A stretch of 64,000 nucleotides of DNA, taken from positions 3,968,001-4,032,000 of the forward strand of contig OZ253540.1 of NCBI GenBank assembly GCA_965262485.1. The letters run 5' to 3'. Positions 52,197 through 61,389 of this stretch are shown here, one piece after another. The stretch is from Bin87 sp965262485 (lineage in GTDB: Bacteria > Chloroflexota > Dehalococcoidia > Lucifugimonadales > UBA3495). The notes under the pieces were generated by a model that saw only the letters and a program-made list of their open reading frames with translations, was not told where the DNA came from and did no database searches. Numbering within the stretch: position 1 is the first letter of the stretch; every line of letters starts with the position of its first letter. Both the position numbers and the translations under genes were made by a program.

Positions 52197-52468
52197 AGAT
52201 AAACCTCCTCCATCTAAGCACACCATCAATTGGTGCGAATATTAGCATTAAGCGTGCGCCAACTCAACCCTTTGGGGTCGGCGGGCGCGTCGAATTTCGT
52301 CAACCGGCAAGGGCATCCGGGGCGTTGATGCGCGGTGTTCGCTCCAAAATCAGCGTGTTTGTTATCCGAGTGCCGCTGTGCTAATTTTAGCAGGATTCGG
52401 AGCCTGGCGACACATTGGGGAGATACCCACAGGGCGAACCGTATCGGGCCGAACGTATGGAGGGAAGG

Positions 52469-53320
52469 ATGTCTGTTGGAATAATAGTGCCGTTGCCGGC
52501 TTATACGATAAATCCCGCTTTCATTGCCAAAAAAGCGGAAGACCTGGGGTTCGAGTCGATATGGTATCACGAACATCCGATTTTGCCAGTGACCAGCGAG
52601 AGTCCCTTTCCGTCGACCGGAGGCGAGATTCCCTGGACTTATCGGCATTTTTCTGAGCCGTATATTTCGTTGGCGATGGCGGCGGCAGTTACCAGCAAGA
52701 TCAAGCTGGCGACCGGGATCACGCTGCTGCCGGAGCGGAATCCGCTGATATTGGCCAAGGAGATTTCGGTGCTGGATCTGCACAGCAATGGCAGGTTCGT
52801 ATTCGGGATTGGCGCCGGCTGGAATCGTGAGGAAACTACGATGATGGGCGGCGACTTCGATCGCCGATGGACGCAGACGAGGGAAGCCGTGGCCGCGCTG
52901 AAAGAGCTGTGGACCAAGGATGAGGCGGAATTTCACGGGCGCTACTACGATTTCCCGCCGGTTTACTCCTATCCCAAGCCAGTACAAAAGCCCCACCCTC
53001 CGGTGTTGCTGGGCGGTAACGCGCGCAACGTATTGCAGCGGGTCGCCCGATGGGGAGACGGCTGGTTGCCGAACCGGGCAACCCCCGGTCAGATTGAAGA
53101 GAGCCGGAAAATGCTGGACGCGCTGGCGGATGAGCGGGGGCGTGATCCGGGATCGCTGACCATATCGGTGTTTGGGCAACCACCGGAGACCACGAGGGAG
53201 TCGGTGGATGCGTTCCTGAACGCCGGCGCCGATCGGGTTTCGGTTTGGCCCACCCATTGCGCCACCGAAGCCGAGATGGGTCAGGAATTGGAGAGGATGG
53301 CGGAAAATTTGATTCGTTAG
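52469..53320 (+). CDS. LLM class F420-dependent oxidoreductase
   Basis: A 283-residue TIM-barrel protein of the luciferase-like monooxygenase superfamily: YTINPAFIAKKAEDLGFESI, LATGITLLPERNPLILAKEI, FVFGIGAGWNREE and KPHPPVLLGGNARNVLQRVA. The form resembles the F420-dependent TIGR03619-type. Start ATG 52469 with GGAGGG four bases upstream; earlier in-frame ATGs exist. Substrate unknown. Confidence 0.9.
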   Translation: MSVGIIVPLPAYTINPAFIAKKAEDLGFESIWYHEHPILPVTSESPFPSTGGEIPWTYRHFSEPYISLAMAAAVTSKIKLATGITLLPERNPLILAKEISVLDLHSNGRFVFGIGAGWNREETTMMGGDFDRRWTQTREAVAALKELWTKDEAEFHGRYYDFPPVYSYPKPVQKPHPPVLLGGNARNVLQRVARWGDGWLPNRATPGQIEESRKMLDALADERGRDPGSLTISVFGQPPETTRESVDAFLNAGADRVSVWPTHCATEAEMGQELERMAENLIR

Positions 53321-53383
53321 CTTCGCAAAAAGAAATTAGAGCAACGGCCCGCGACTGATGGTCGCGAACGAGGAGGTTACCAG

Positions 53384-54436
53384 ATGCCCAGTTACGTTTA
53401 TGTCGCAGCCCAGGATGACAACAAGATTTCGATATTTCAAATGGACGAAGGAACGGGCCAACTGACGGCGGCGGGGGAAACGCCGGTGTCGGGCGGGCCG
53501 TCGCTGCTTGCGATCAGTCCCAACCGGCAGGTCCTGTACGCCGGTCATCGCGAGGAGCCCGAATTGTCCAGTTACAGTATTGACCAGAACACCGGGGGTT
53601 TGACGCAGAACGGATCGGTGATCCCCGGCGGGCAGCCGGCGTTTCTGGCCGCAGACCGCACCGGCCGGTACCTGCTGTCTTCCTATTATCAGGGGGGACA
53701 CGCGGGTGTGTTTCCGCTGGGCGAGGACGGCAGTTTGGGTGGGGCTCCCACGGCGTGGGTCGATACCGCGATCGGCGCTCATTCCATGCTGACCGACCGC
53801 ACCAACCGGTTCGCGTACGTGCCACATATCGCCCGCATCAGCGACAACGTGCTGGAACCGCCGCAGAATAATCCGGGCCCCAACGTGATCTATCAGTTCA
53901 AATTCGACGAATCCAACGGGCAGCTGACGGCGAACGACCCGCCCACGGTGCCCCAGGACGGCGACCTTGGGCCACGGCACTACTGTTTCCATCCGTCAGT
54001 AGACGTCGTTTACTTCTCCAACGAGCAGGGTTGCAGCGTTTCTGCGTACGAAATCGACGCTGAAGGGAGGCTGTCGCCGATGCAAACGATCTCCTCGCTG
54101 CCGGAGGGAGTTACCCTGCGGAATACCTGCTCGCAGATTCAGTTTTCGCCGTCGGGGGATTTTCTCTACGTGCCGAATCGGGGGCACAACAGCATTGCCG
54201 GTTTCTCGGTGGACGGCACGGGGAGGCTGACTCCGGTGGGCCACGCTGCCACCGAGGCGGTGCCCAGCGCATTCAGTCTGGATCCAGCGGGCAAGTTTGT
54301 GTTCGCGGCCGGTTCGGCGACCGGGATGCTGGCTTCCTACGCGATTGACCAGGGAACGGGAGCGCTGACGCCACTGCAAACCTATGCGGTGGGTGAACGG
54401 CCGATGTGGGTTCTCACGGCTGCGCTGGGCGGTTAG
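53384..54436 (+). CDS. Lactonase family beta-propeller (6-phosphogluconolactonase-like)
   Basis: A 350-residue seven-bladed propeller of the YbhE/Pgl type: YVYVAAQDDNKISIFQMDEG, LGPRHYCFHPSVDVVYFSNE, QFSPSGDFLYVPNRGHNSIA and FVFAAGSATGMLASYAIDQG. E. coli YbhE hydrolyses 6-phosphogluconolactone, but many members have other or unknown lactone substrates. GGAGG lies upstream of the ATG. It follows the LLM gene by 63 bases. Confidence 0.87.
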   Translation: MPSYVYVAAQDDNKISIFQMDEGTGQLTAAGETPVSGGPSLLAISPNRQVLYAGHREEPELSSYSIDQNTGGLTQNGSVIPGGQPAFLAADRTGRYLLSSYYQGGHAGVFPLGEDGSLGGAPTAWVDTAIGAHSMLTDRTNRFAYVPHIARISDNVLEPPQNNPGPNVIYQFKFDESNGQLTANDPPTVPQDGDLGPRHYCFHPSVDVVYFSNEQGCSVSAYEIDAEGRLSPMQTISSLPEGVTLRNTCSQIQFSPSGDFLYVPNRGHNSIAGFSVDGTGRLTPVGHAATEAVPSAFSLDPAGKFVFAAGSATGMLASYAIDQGTGALTPLQTYAVGERPMWVLTAALGG

Positions 54437-54499
54437 CGCAATCCGTCTGGCTGTGTTTGCGCCGGCAGGGGAGCGGGGGTGGCAATCCCGTCGCCCCCA

Positions 54500-54626
54500 C
54501 CCGCTCATCCTGAGCCTGTCGAAGGACGGTCGCCGATGGTTCGACAAGCTCACCATGAGCGGAGGGGTCGGTGAGCGTGAGGGTTCGCCCTCACCCCCGG
54601 CCCCTCTCCCGGAGGGCGAGGGGGGA
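54500..54626. repeat. Palindromic repeats left of the helicase island
   Basis: A CTCATCCTGAGCCTGTCGAA palindrome at 54500-54563 with a CCCTCACCCCCGGCCCCTCT-type palindrome at 54588-54626. It occupies most of the gap between the lactonase and the island boundary. Confidence 0.75.
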
Positions 54627-54627
54627 A

Positions 54628-54768
54628 GATACGCCGGGCGCGATTGGAATGGAGGCCGGGATCCGGAGTGTTGCGGCAGTTACGGCGTCGGCATGGGAGC
54701 GGGGCGTCTGGCCAGCAAATAGCACAGTCCCGATATCAGTTGCAGGGGAGCCGCGACATCAGCACGCT
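54628..54768. repeat. Copy of the MFS gene 3' end, left island boundary
   Basis: This matches 58068-58209 at about 90% (13 substitutions and one single-base gap by eye). It covers the last 29 codons of the MFS transporter at 58120-59424 and 52 bases beyond its stop. A minus-strand frame across it still encodes AAPLQLISGLCYLLARRPAP. It ends where the CxxC gene of the island starts to differ. Confidence 0.85.
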
Positions 54769-54969
54769 CGACTCTCTGCTTGGCGGCGTTGATGGTTCTG
54801 GTAAGCGAGTGACCTTTTTGTGCGTCAGCGTCGCTTTGTAGTCCAGGGCAGGCAATGCAGGTTTGCCGCCGTCGCCATGTTGACGCGGCCATTGTGAAGG
54901 CAACTCCGGGTCGTCGCTGTCGCCGCAGTACGGACAGTTTACGGTCCGGGTTTCCTCAAATTCAGACAT
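54736..54969 (-). CDS. Small CxxC protein of the helicase island
   Basis: A 77-residue protein, beginning MSEFEETRTVNCPYCGDSDD with a knuckle-like CPYCG, then a Pro/Lys-rich tail. Only one CxxC pair is present, so any zinc site would need a partner or a dimer. It overlaps the 222-residue gene by eight bases. Its last ten or so codons come from the duplicated MFS segment, so the original C-terminus was probably replaced. Unknown function. Confidence 0.55.
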   Translation of the reverse strand: MSEFEETRTVNCPYCGDSDDPELPSQWPRQHGDGGKPALPALDYKATLTHKKVTRLPEPSTPPSRESSVLMSRLPCN

Positions 54970-55630
54970 TTGCGCCCGCGCTTCCGGCAGGCATGGTTTC
55001 GGTCAACCGCGTGATGATTTGCTCCACCTGTTCGCGGGTGTAGTGCCCCTTGATGGCATCGGCCACACGCTCCACATTGTCGCTCAGGGTTACTGTTTTC
55101 TTGGGCTGGGCCAATGCAATGCCTGCTTCTCTGGCGGCTGCTCGAACACTCGCAAACTCCCCATCGACCACCCGCTGGAACACATCGGGGTAGTCCCGTG
55201 CTATCCGAGCCAATAGGTAGGCGTTGGCATTGCCACGCCCTGCTCCGTTACCGTTGTCAGATAAAAGGTTACCATTGTAATCTTTTTCGTCCCCAGCAGG
55301 CCGGCCCCGTTTTTGAAGTGCCTTCGCTTGTGCCGCCAGGGTCTGAATCCTAATGCGCTTGTGGGCGTCTTTCGAGTCTCCGACTTCGACCTTTTTCAGC
55401 ATCTCGGTTTTTGACCCGTAGGGAGCATCCGGGGGGATTTTCTCCCAAATGGCCGCTTCCTCGGCTTCGGTTAAGATGCTCATGTAGTGCTCATAGTTCA
55501 GGTGAAGGCTTTGCCACATATGTTGCAGTGCGCTGACGGTCTGCAAGCACCACTCCACGCTGCCGACTTCCTTCAACGGGCGTGGCCCGCTCATGCTTGC
55601 CAGTTGTTGTTCACTGTAATCAGTGGTCAT
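54962..55630 (-). CDS. Unknown 222-residue protein of the helicase island
   Basis: The N-terminal half is helical (SVEWCLQTVSALQHMWQSLH), the middle has a basic KALQKRGRPAGDEK stretch and the C-terminus NANAYLLARIARDYPDVFQR, then VRAAAREAGI resembles an HTH region found in some phage and plasmid proteins. The start overlaps the intact helicase reading frame end by eleven bases (ATGACCACTGA), which shows the genes were once a coupled operon. No catalytic motif is recognised; a DNA-binding partner of the helicase is a reasonable guess. Confidence 0.65.
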   Translation of the reverse strand: MTTDYSEQQLASMSGPRPLKEVGSVEWCLQTVSALQHMWQSLHLNYEHYMSILTEAEEAAIWEKIPPDAPYGSKTEMLKKVEVGDSKDAHKRIRIQTLAAQAKALQKRGRPAGDEKDYNGNLLSDNGNGAGRGNANAYLLARIARDYPDVFQRVVDGEFASVRAAAREAGIALAQPKKTVTLSDNVERVADAIKGHYTREQVEQIITRLTETMPAGSAGANV

Positions 55631-57972
55631 AACTCTCCCCCAATTCCGACAGGAATGAGTTCTTGAGACGCATCACGTCCTGCTTGGTGTAGTCTCTCGG
55701 CGCTTTATCCCGAACAGGGTCATTCGGTTGTCATTGCGAGGAGCGCAGCGACGTGGCAATCTCGTTGAGGTTGAGCACGTGCCGGAGAATCATCATTGCT
55801 ACGGCGACGAGATTGCCACGCTGCGCTCGCAATGACATGAGGAAAACCGAAAGGCCCTGTTATCCCGAAGGCCGCAATTGACTTTGTGCAGCCATTGCAC
55901 TTCTTTGATAGTTTTCCCATATTCTGTGTCGCCGCGTCCTTGATATGCGCGGCGCAAGCGCCTCTCGGTCACCTTGCGCGCCAATTCCTCCAACTCATCT
56001 CGGTCAGCCTTTTCCTCGGCGTCAGCATCCAATACCGCATTTTGACCGCGCACTGGGGCGTTTTGCACAGGCGCGGCATCGTTGGTTGCATGGTCCGGTT
56101 CGGGTACGGAAAGGGCTTCCCGGAGTTCAGGTATCGCCTTTTCAACATCGGGCAACGTCATCAATCGTTGGATCGGTGGAATGGCACGCACCACTCTCTG
56201 AACCAATGGCAACGTTTCTGCCGGCGACACCTGCATGTTCGTGTCGGAGTAAAAATCAGAGTCCTTTACACCGCTCACCGTGTACCTTTCAAAAACGCCT
56301 TGCTGTCCGTCCGCACTACGCCTCGCTTCTACTGTTTGGACATATTCGGCATTGGTCAAACTGGTCTCCCCGTTTTCAGCGGCTATGAAATGCTGCCACA
56401 GAGCAGCTCCCAACATATCGTCTGGCGTGATGTACACCGCCGTCTCTTGAGCGTCTTTAGGATTGTCAGTTGGGAGCCAGACTCTCGCTATCCTTGCAAC
56501 ACGTTGAACGAAAGCCGTTGCCGCTCGAACAACGGAAAGGTCCAACTCCACTTTGAGCCGAGGCACGTCGTAACCCACACCGCCCATCTGCTTGACCACT
56601 AATATATCGGCTTGGCCGCGTTGGAAGTCCCGGAGGTTTCGTGCTCCGTTAGAGTCGTTGGACGTAGCAACAATGGTGCGGAATTTAGGGTCAATGCTGC
56701 GGACAATTTCCTCCACCCGCCGAGCGTGATAGTTTTCCTCTGAATCCGCCCCAAGACGGTCATTTCCCACGAAAATTATCCCAGCCGCTTTCGGGGCATC
56801 GCGGCGACGGTCGCGTAACTGCGTTAGCATCACATCACACATAAACTCGATGACCTTATCGTCTCGCAACATGTCCCCTAATTGTCCAGCCAATCTGTGC
56901 GGGGGGAGTTGCGACAACAAATTGCTGCCGAGATATTCGTCAGTGATACTGTCTTTTGTGTCGAGGTCAAAGTCAAATGCAAGGCGGGTCATTTTGCAGA
57001 GCGAAGGAATAAGGTCAACATCCCAGGCTTGCCGAAGTGTGTGTTCATAATCCGGCTTCAGCGCCAGTATGGTTTTGCTCCCCTCGTAAATATCCACCAA
57101 CTGTTCGCCGTGAGCATCCATGCGGGGGCGGGAAATGCGAATGGGTTTGTTGTCCACAGGTTCCCAATCAAACCCTTCGATTCGGTCTCGGTCTGAACGA
57201 TATGGTGTCCCTGTCAGCAATACCACAAAAGCACCCGCTTCCCGTAGTTGTCTTACAACATTGCCTCATTGATTGCTTGCACTGCTCGTATGGGCCTCGT
57301 CCACGAAAACGATGGGCGGCACGTCTTCTCCTGCTTTTCCTGCATCACCCAACGGACGAACCCCGGCAAATTACTGTTCACCAATTGGATAGTGGCGGCG
57401 AAGAAATTGTCGTTTTTATGGCGCGGCGGCGGGAAAGGCAACCTGAACTCCTTGACCTCGTGAGCGCTGATGCGTTGCCCCCGAATGCGCGGAAGGTTAT
57501 ACCTGTCCACCGCCGCTTGCATCAGGGAAGCATCGACCACTTGGCCGCGTAGGTTTTCCGCCGGCACGAGAACCAGCGCACAAGACACCAGTTGCTGACA
57601 CATCAACATCGTCGCTGCAATTCTTATCACGTGAGATTTGCCATATGCGGGCGGCAGGACGATTGCGGTGTTTTGTTTCCCTTCCCTGACATTCATCAGA
57701 ATCGTGTCTATCGCGTTCCGCTGACCTTCTCGCAATTTGCTTCGGTCTATTTGGAGCCAATCGGGCTGCATTCGGTTCCCCTTATTGATGTTACATTTGG
57801 GACATAATGCCTGCATGTCAAATGGGTCCGTGCTCTGTGCCACGGAGTATGGGGTCACGTGGTCAGCGTGCCAACCCATGTCCAGCGGTTGCCCACATCG
57901 AACACACCGTCCGTCGGCAGACTCGAAAAGGAGGTTCCGCCAGTATTTTGACCGCAGGTATCGTCCGCTCAA
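55620..57972 (-). pseudogene. HNH nuclease-SF2 helicase gene, disrupted three times
   Basis: TTG 57972 with AAGGAG eight bases upstream. An HNH domain (C23, C26, H35, H38, C57, C60) is followed by a helicase with Walker A PPAYGKS (110-116). A -1 frameshift lies between about 57305 and 57350, after which PPIVFVDEAHTSSASNQ continues in another frame. TGA at 57266-57268 replaces a probable Trp. GGVGYDVP and QRVARIARVW mark the second RecA domain. A 145-bp MITE splits the C-terminus. Removing the MITE plus one 10-bp flank and restoring one base gives exactly 733 codons, ending KNSFLSELGESYDH. Confidence 0.88.
55715..55859. mobile_element. MITE with perfect 10-bp target duplication inside the helicase gene
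   Basis: The ends CAGGGTCATTCGGTT and the complement of CAGGGCCTTTCGGTT bound a 145-bp element. TTATCCCGAA flanks it exactly at 55705-55714 and 55860-55869. The interior is the TGTCATTGCGAG module with its GTGGCAATCTCGT stem. Precise removal with one flank rejoins the helicase frame as KVNCGL-RDKAPRDYTKQDVM. It belongs to the same end-type as 8106-8260 and 33385-33506. Confidence 0.92.
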
Positions 57973-58067
57973 TGAATGTACTCCTTATCGTCGCACGGTC
58001 ATTATGCCATCATCCAATTTCTTACGGAACCAGCGTTCCGGCTGACCGGTTGCCGGGCAGCGCATTG

Positions 58068-58209
58068 GATACGCCGGGCACGATTGGGGTGGAGGGCGGT
58101 ATCCAGAGCGTTGCGGCGGTTATGGCGTCGGCATGGGGGCGGGGCGTCTGGCCAGTAAATAGCACAGTCCCGATATAAATTGCAGGGGAGCCGCGACCAT
58201 CAGCACGCT
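58068..58209. repeat. 3' end of the MFS gene, right island boundary
   Basis: The original of the copy at 54628-54768. It comprises 90 bases of the MFS coding 3' end (58120-58209) and 52 bases downstream. The island carrying the helicase operon lies between the two copies. Confidence 0.85.
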
Positions 58210-59424
58210 GGCATAGGTGTCGGTCTGGACATATACCCATCCGGCAGCAACCGGCGCCACCAACGCGCCGGCCCCAAAGCTCACGGTCATAATCCCGGTA
58301 AGAGTGCCAAAGCTGCGGCGGCCAAAATACTCCCCCACGGCCAACCATCCCAGGGTGGCGATCCCTTCGGTGGACGACAGAGAGATCACAAAGAGGGCGG
58401 CAGCGACATTGCCGGACCACCAGAGTACGGTGGCCGTGCCGGCGGCTCCGATGGTCATTCCGGCCACCAACAGCCAACGGGAAGGGATCACAGTAGCCGC
58501 GAGTCCCATGCCGAACCGGAGCGGGATGATGGCCAGGAAGGTAAGGGAAAGATAATAGGCTGCCTGTTCCTCTGGCACGCCTTTCCACACCAGCAAGGAA
58601 ATCTGGTTGATCACCAGGGCGTCGGAACAGGCGATGCGAAGGGTTACCGCGACGGTGAGAAGCCAGAAAGCAGGGGTTGACACGGCGCGTTTGAGGGTTA
58701 AGTCTTGGGCGGTGTACACCGCTTCCCGGCGGCGGCCCGGCATCGCCGGCAGGTCGGTGTCGCTGGGCGGGTCGCCATCGGGTAGTTGTCCGATGTCCTC
58801 CGGGCGGCTGCGAATGACGCGGGCGGCCACCACAGTCAGTATCAGCAGCAGCGCTCCGGACCCGAGTATGATGGTGCGCCAGTCGAACCATCCTTGCAGG
58901 TAAGCCAGGGATGGCACCATGATCGCGGCCCCGGCGGCAAAGGCAGTGTTCAGCAGGGTCATTGCCAATGCCTTGCGACGCACGAACCACTGGTTGACGA
59001 TCGTCATGAGGTTGGGAGCGATCCCGATGCCACGACCGATGGCGGTGACCACCGAATACGCCAGAAACAGCTGCCAGTAGGTATTTATCAGGGCCACCGA
59101 CGTAAATCCGATGCAGCTGAGCAAACCGCCCACCAGCACCAGTTGGCGTCCGCCATACCGGTCGGCGAGCCAACCGGCGACTAACGACGCCACGTTGCCG
59201 ATGGCCCAGGCTGATCCGATGACGAAGGCAAACTGGGCCTCGTTGATGTTTAATTGATCGCTGATGGGGAGGGCGAATACGAGGAAAGCGGGTATCACCG
59301 CGCCAAATCCCAATGATCCGAGGGCGCTGGAAGCCGCGAGTACCCACCAGCCGTAAAAAATGCCGCCCCGATTGGTCGGTGGGACGGCATCGCCGCGGTC
59401 GTGGTGTGGCGCGGGCGCGGGCAC
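58120..59424 (-). CDS. MFS transporter, oxalate/formate-antiporter or monocarboxylate type
   Basis: A 434-residue protein with twelve hydrophobic segments. FYGWWVLAASSALGSLGFGA at the first helix, WLADRYGGRQLVLVGGLLS between helices 2 and 3 and WLAVGEYFGRRSFGTLTGIM later match the OFA/MCT groups, which carry small organic acids. The start is ATG 59424. Its 3' end is duplicated at the far side of the helicase island. A paralogue lies upstream at 59597-60844. Confidence 0.9.
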   Translation of the reverse strand: MPAPAPHHDRGDAVPPTNRGGIFYGWWVLAASSALGSLGFGAVIPAFLVFALPISDQLNINEAQFAFVIGSAWAIGNVASLVAGWLADRYGGRQLVLVGGLLSCIGFTSVALINTYWQLFLAYSVVTAIGRGIGIAPNLMTIVNQWFVRRKALAMTLLNTAFAAGAAIMVPSLAYLQGWFDWRTIILGSGALLLILTVVAARVIRSRPEDIGQLPDGDPPSDTDLPAMPGRRREAVYTAQDLTLKRAVSTPAFWLLTVAVTLRIACSDALVINQISLLVWKGVPEEQAAYYLSLTFLAIIPLRFGMGLAATVIPSRWLLVAGMTIGAAGTATVLWWSGNVAAALFVISLSSTEGIATLGWLAVGEYFGRRSFGTLTGIMTVSFGAGALVAPVAAGWVYVQTDTYASVLMVAAPLQFISGLCYLLARRPAPMPTP

Positions 59425-59596
59425 GGCAATCAGGCAGGGCGATTTGAAGCGGCGAACCGGCAGCGCCAGCGGCGTCTCCGGCTGTTTCGGTCTGGGATCG
59501 TGAACTTCCGAGGCGCCATGTCGGAAGTGGAGTATACAGACTTTGGCATCAGGCGACCTTTGATATCGGGCGACGCGGTGGCGGTCCGGCGACGAT

Positions 59597-60844
59597 TTAC
59601 GCTGGAGACACGGCGGGTCGTTTTGCCATGAAGAGGGCGCTGGCGGCGATGAATTGCAGCGGGCCGATTACGAGCAGCACCGGAACGAAACTGTCAAAAC
59701 GGTCGAACACCGAACCGGCGGCTGCCGGAACTATCAGGCCGCTTACGCCGTAGCAAACCGTCATCATGCCTACCAGCGTACCGAAGCTGCGGCGTCCAAA
59801 GTATTCGCCGACCGCCAGCCAGGCCAGCGCGCTCACTCCCTGTCCGGTTGCCGATGACAGGATGAGAAACCAGGCCACCCGCTCGCCGGAAAAGATCAGG
59901 ACGGCGGCGGTACAAAGCATGGCTACGACCATTCCTCCCCCGAGCAACAGACGCGGCGGCAAGAGCGAAGCGGCTATGCTCATGCCGAACCGGAACGGAA
60001 TCATGGCCAGATACGTCAGGGACAAATAATATGCGGTGCGGCTTTCGGGTACGCCTTTCCAGATCAATAGCGGGATTTGGTTGATTATCAGCACGTCGGA
60101 AGTGATGGTGCGGAGGACCGCACCGATTGCCAGCATCCAGAACGACATGGTCACCAGAGCCTGCCGGACGGAAAACTCGTTGCCGGAATACCTGTTGGCA
60201 GTGGTGTCCGGAGTCCCACCGGCTTCGATCCGGTTGGGCGAGACGCGCCGCCGGCTATCGGCATCCGGTTCTGCTCCGTAGGGTTGGAGGCCAATGTCCT
60301 CGGGCCGGCTGCGTATGATTGCGACGGCGGGCAGAGTCAGCAGGCACACGAGGGCTCCGCTGGCGAACACGCTGATGCGCCAATCCACCAGCGTGGCCGA
60401 CCAACTCATGGCCGGCAGCAACGCCGCGGCGCCGGCGGCGAACGATGTGTTCACGATTGAAATGGCAAGGGCTTTGCGTCGGATAAACCACTGATTGACG
60501 ACGGTCATCAGTGTTGGGAAAATGCCCAGTCCCCGACCCACGGCTGCCAACCCGGAGTAGGAAACGACCACCATCCAAAAGGAATCGGCGAAAGCGAGGG
60601 CGGCGAATCCGATTCCGCACATCAAGCCGCCGGCCAGCACCAACCGGCGGGCGCCGTAACGATCGGCGAGCCAACCGGCGCCCAGCGAGGTGATGTCGCC
60701 CACACCCCAGGCGGCGCCAACCACGAAGGCCGATTGGCCGGGTGTGATGTGGAGATCGGCGCGGATGGACTCTGAGACGGCCAGAAATCCGGGTATCACG
60801 ACGCCGAAGGCAGCGAAGCCGAGACTTGCTGCGGCAACCACCAC
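59597..60844 (-). CDS. MFS transporter paralogue (start uncertain)
   Basis: At least 415 residues, clearly related to the neighbour: WLADRYGARRLVLAGGLMCG, NQWFIRRKALAISIVNTSFA and WLAVGEYFGRRSFGTLVGMM. GTG 60844 is the first standard start codon, but it lies inside helix 1: the codons upstream still read HFYGWWVVV, as in the paralogue. No ATG, GTG or TTG is found in that frame back to the cupin gene. The real start may be non-standard or the 5' end may be altered. Confidence 0.82.
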   Translation of the reverse strand: MVVAAASLGFAAFGVVIPGFLAVSESIRADLHITPGQSAFVVGAAWGVGDITSLGAGWLADRYGARRLVLAGGLMCGIGFAALAFADSFWMVVVSYSGLAAVGRGLGIFPTLMTVVNQWFIRRKALAISIVNTSFAAGAAALLPAMSWSATLVDWRISVFASGALVCLLTLPAVAIIRSRPEDIGLQPYGAEPDADSRRRVSPNRIEAGGTPDTTANRYSGNEFSVRQALVTMSFWMLAIGAVLRTITSDVLIINQIPLLIWKGVPESRTAYYLSLTYLAMIPFRFGMSIAASLLPPRLLLGGGMVVAMLCTAAVLIFSGERVAWFLILSSATGQGVSALAWLAVGEYFGRRSFGTLVGMMTVCYGVSGLIVPAAAGSVFDRFDSFVPVLLVIGPLQFIAASALFMAKRPAVSPA

Positions 60845-61020
60845 CCACCAACCGTAGAAATGTGCTGGTTTGCCCTGGTTACGGGACAGCTTTACCGTGG
60901 TGGCCTCAATAATATGATCGGCAATATAATCGGTTGGAACAAGATCGGCAGGCGAGTTTCGGCGGCCCGCCGATGCCCGCCAATGTTGGAGACCGGCCGG
61001 GAGTTTATCGGGCAGGTCCG

Positions 61021-61389
61021 TCAGTCGCCAAACGGTATCACGAGGTACACGCGCTCTGCATCACCAATCACCCGGGTGGTATGTCCCTGGCCGGTGAGGT
61101 CCTCTGCCATCAGTACATCGCCGGGTCCCACTTGGTACGTGCTGCCGTCGCCAAGCCCGATTTCGGCCTGGCCGGCGAGGGTTACGGTGTACTGCTTGCG
61201 GGGAGCGCAGTGGAAATCCAGGAAATAATCCGGTGGGGAAATTCGGATGGTCATGCCGGAGGTCGGCTGCATGGGAGTGCCACGGCCATAGGCTCCTTCG
61301 GTATCGATGAAATCCTCGAAGGGCGGTTCGTAAGTTTCCAGATGAGACTGACCATCGGGGCCGCTGTAAACGCGCAGGAATTGGGGCAT
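61021..61389 (-). CDS. Cupin-domain protein
   Basis: A 122-residue single cupin. The beta-barrel core has DYFLDFHCAPRKQYTVTLAG with EIGLGDGSTYQVGPGDVLMA following; metal ligands are incomplete (one His in FHCAP and one in GQGHTTRVIG). ATG 61389 has AGGAG seven bases upstream. It might be a small-molecule binding protein or isomerase. It is upstream of the two MFS genes on the same strand. Confidence 0.82.
   Translation of the reverse strand: MPQFLRVYSGPDGQSHLETYEPPFEDFIDTEGAYGRGTPMQPTSGMTIRISPPDYFLDFHCAPRKQYTVTLAGQAEIGLGDGSTYQVGPGDVLMAEDLTGQGHTTRVIGDAERVYLVIPFGD

Noticed and set aside
54680..54892. A 70-codon frame ending like the MFS protein
   Set aside because: It is the read-through of the duplicated MFS 3' end, out of context; the CxxC gene in another frame is the better call.
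58022..59347. A 441-codon frame overlapping the MFS transporter on the same strand
   Set aside because: Arg/Pro/His-rich shadow of the MFS gene, without membrane spans.
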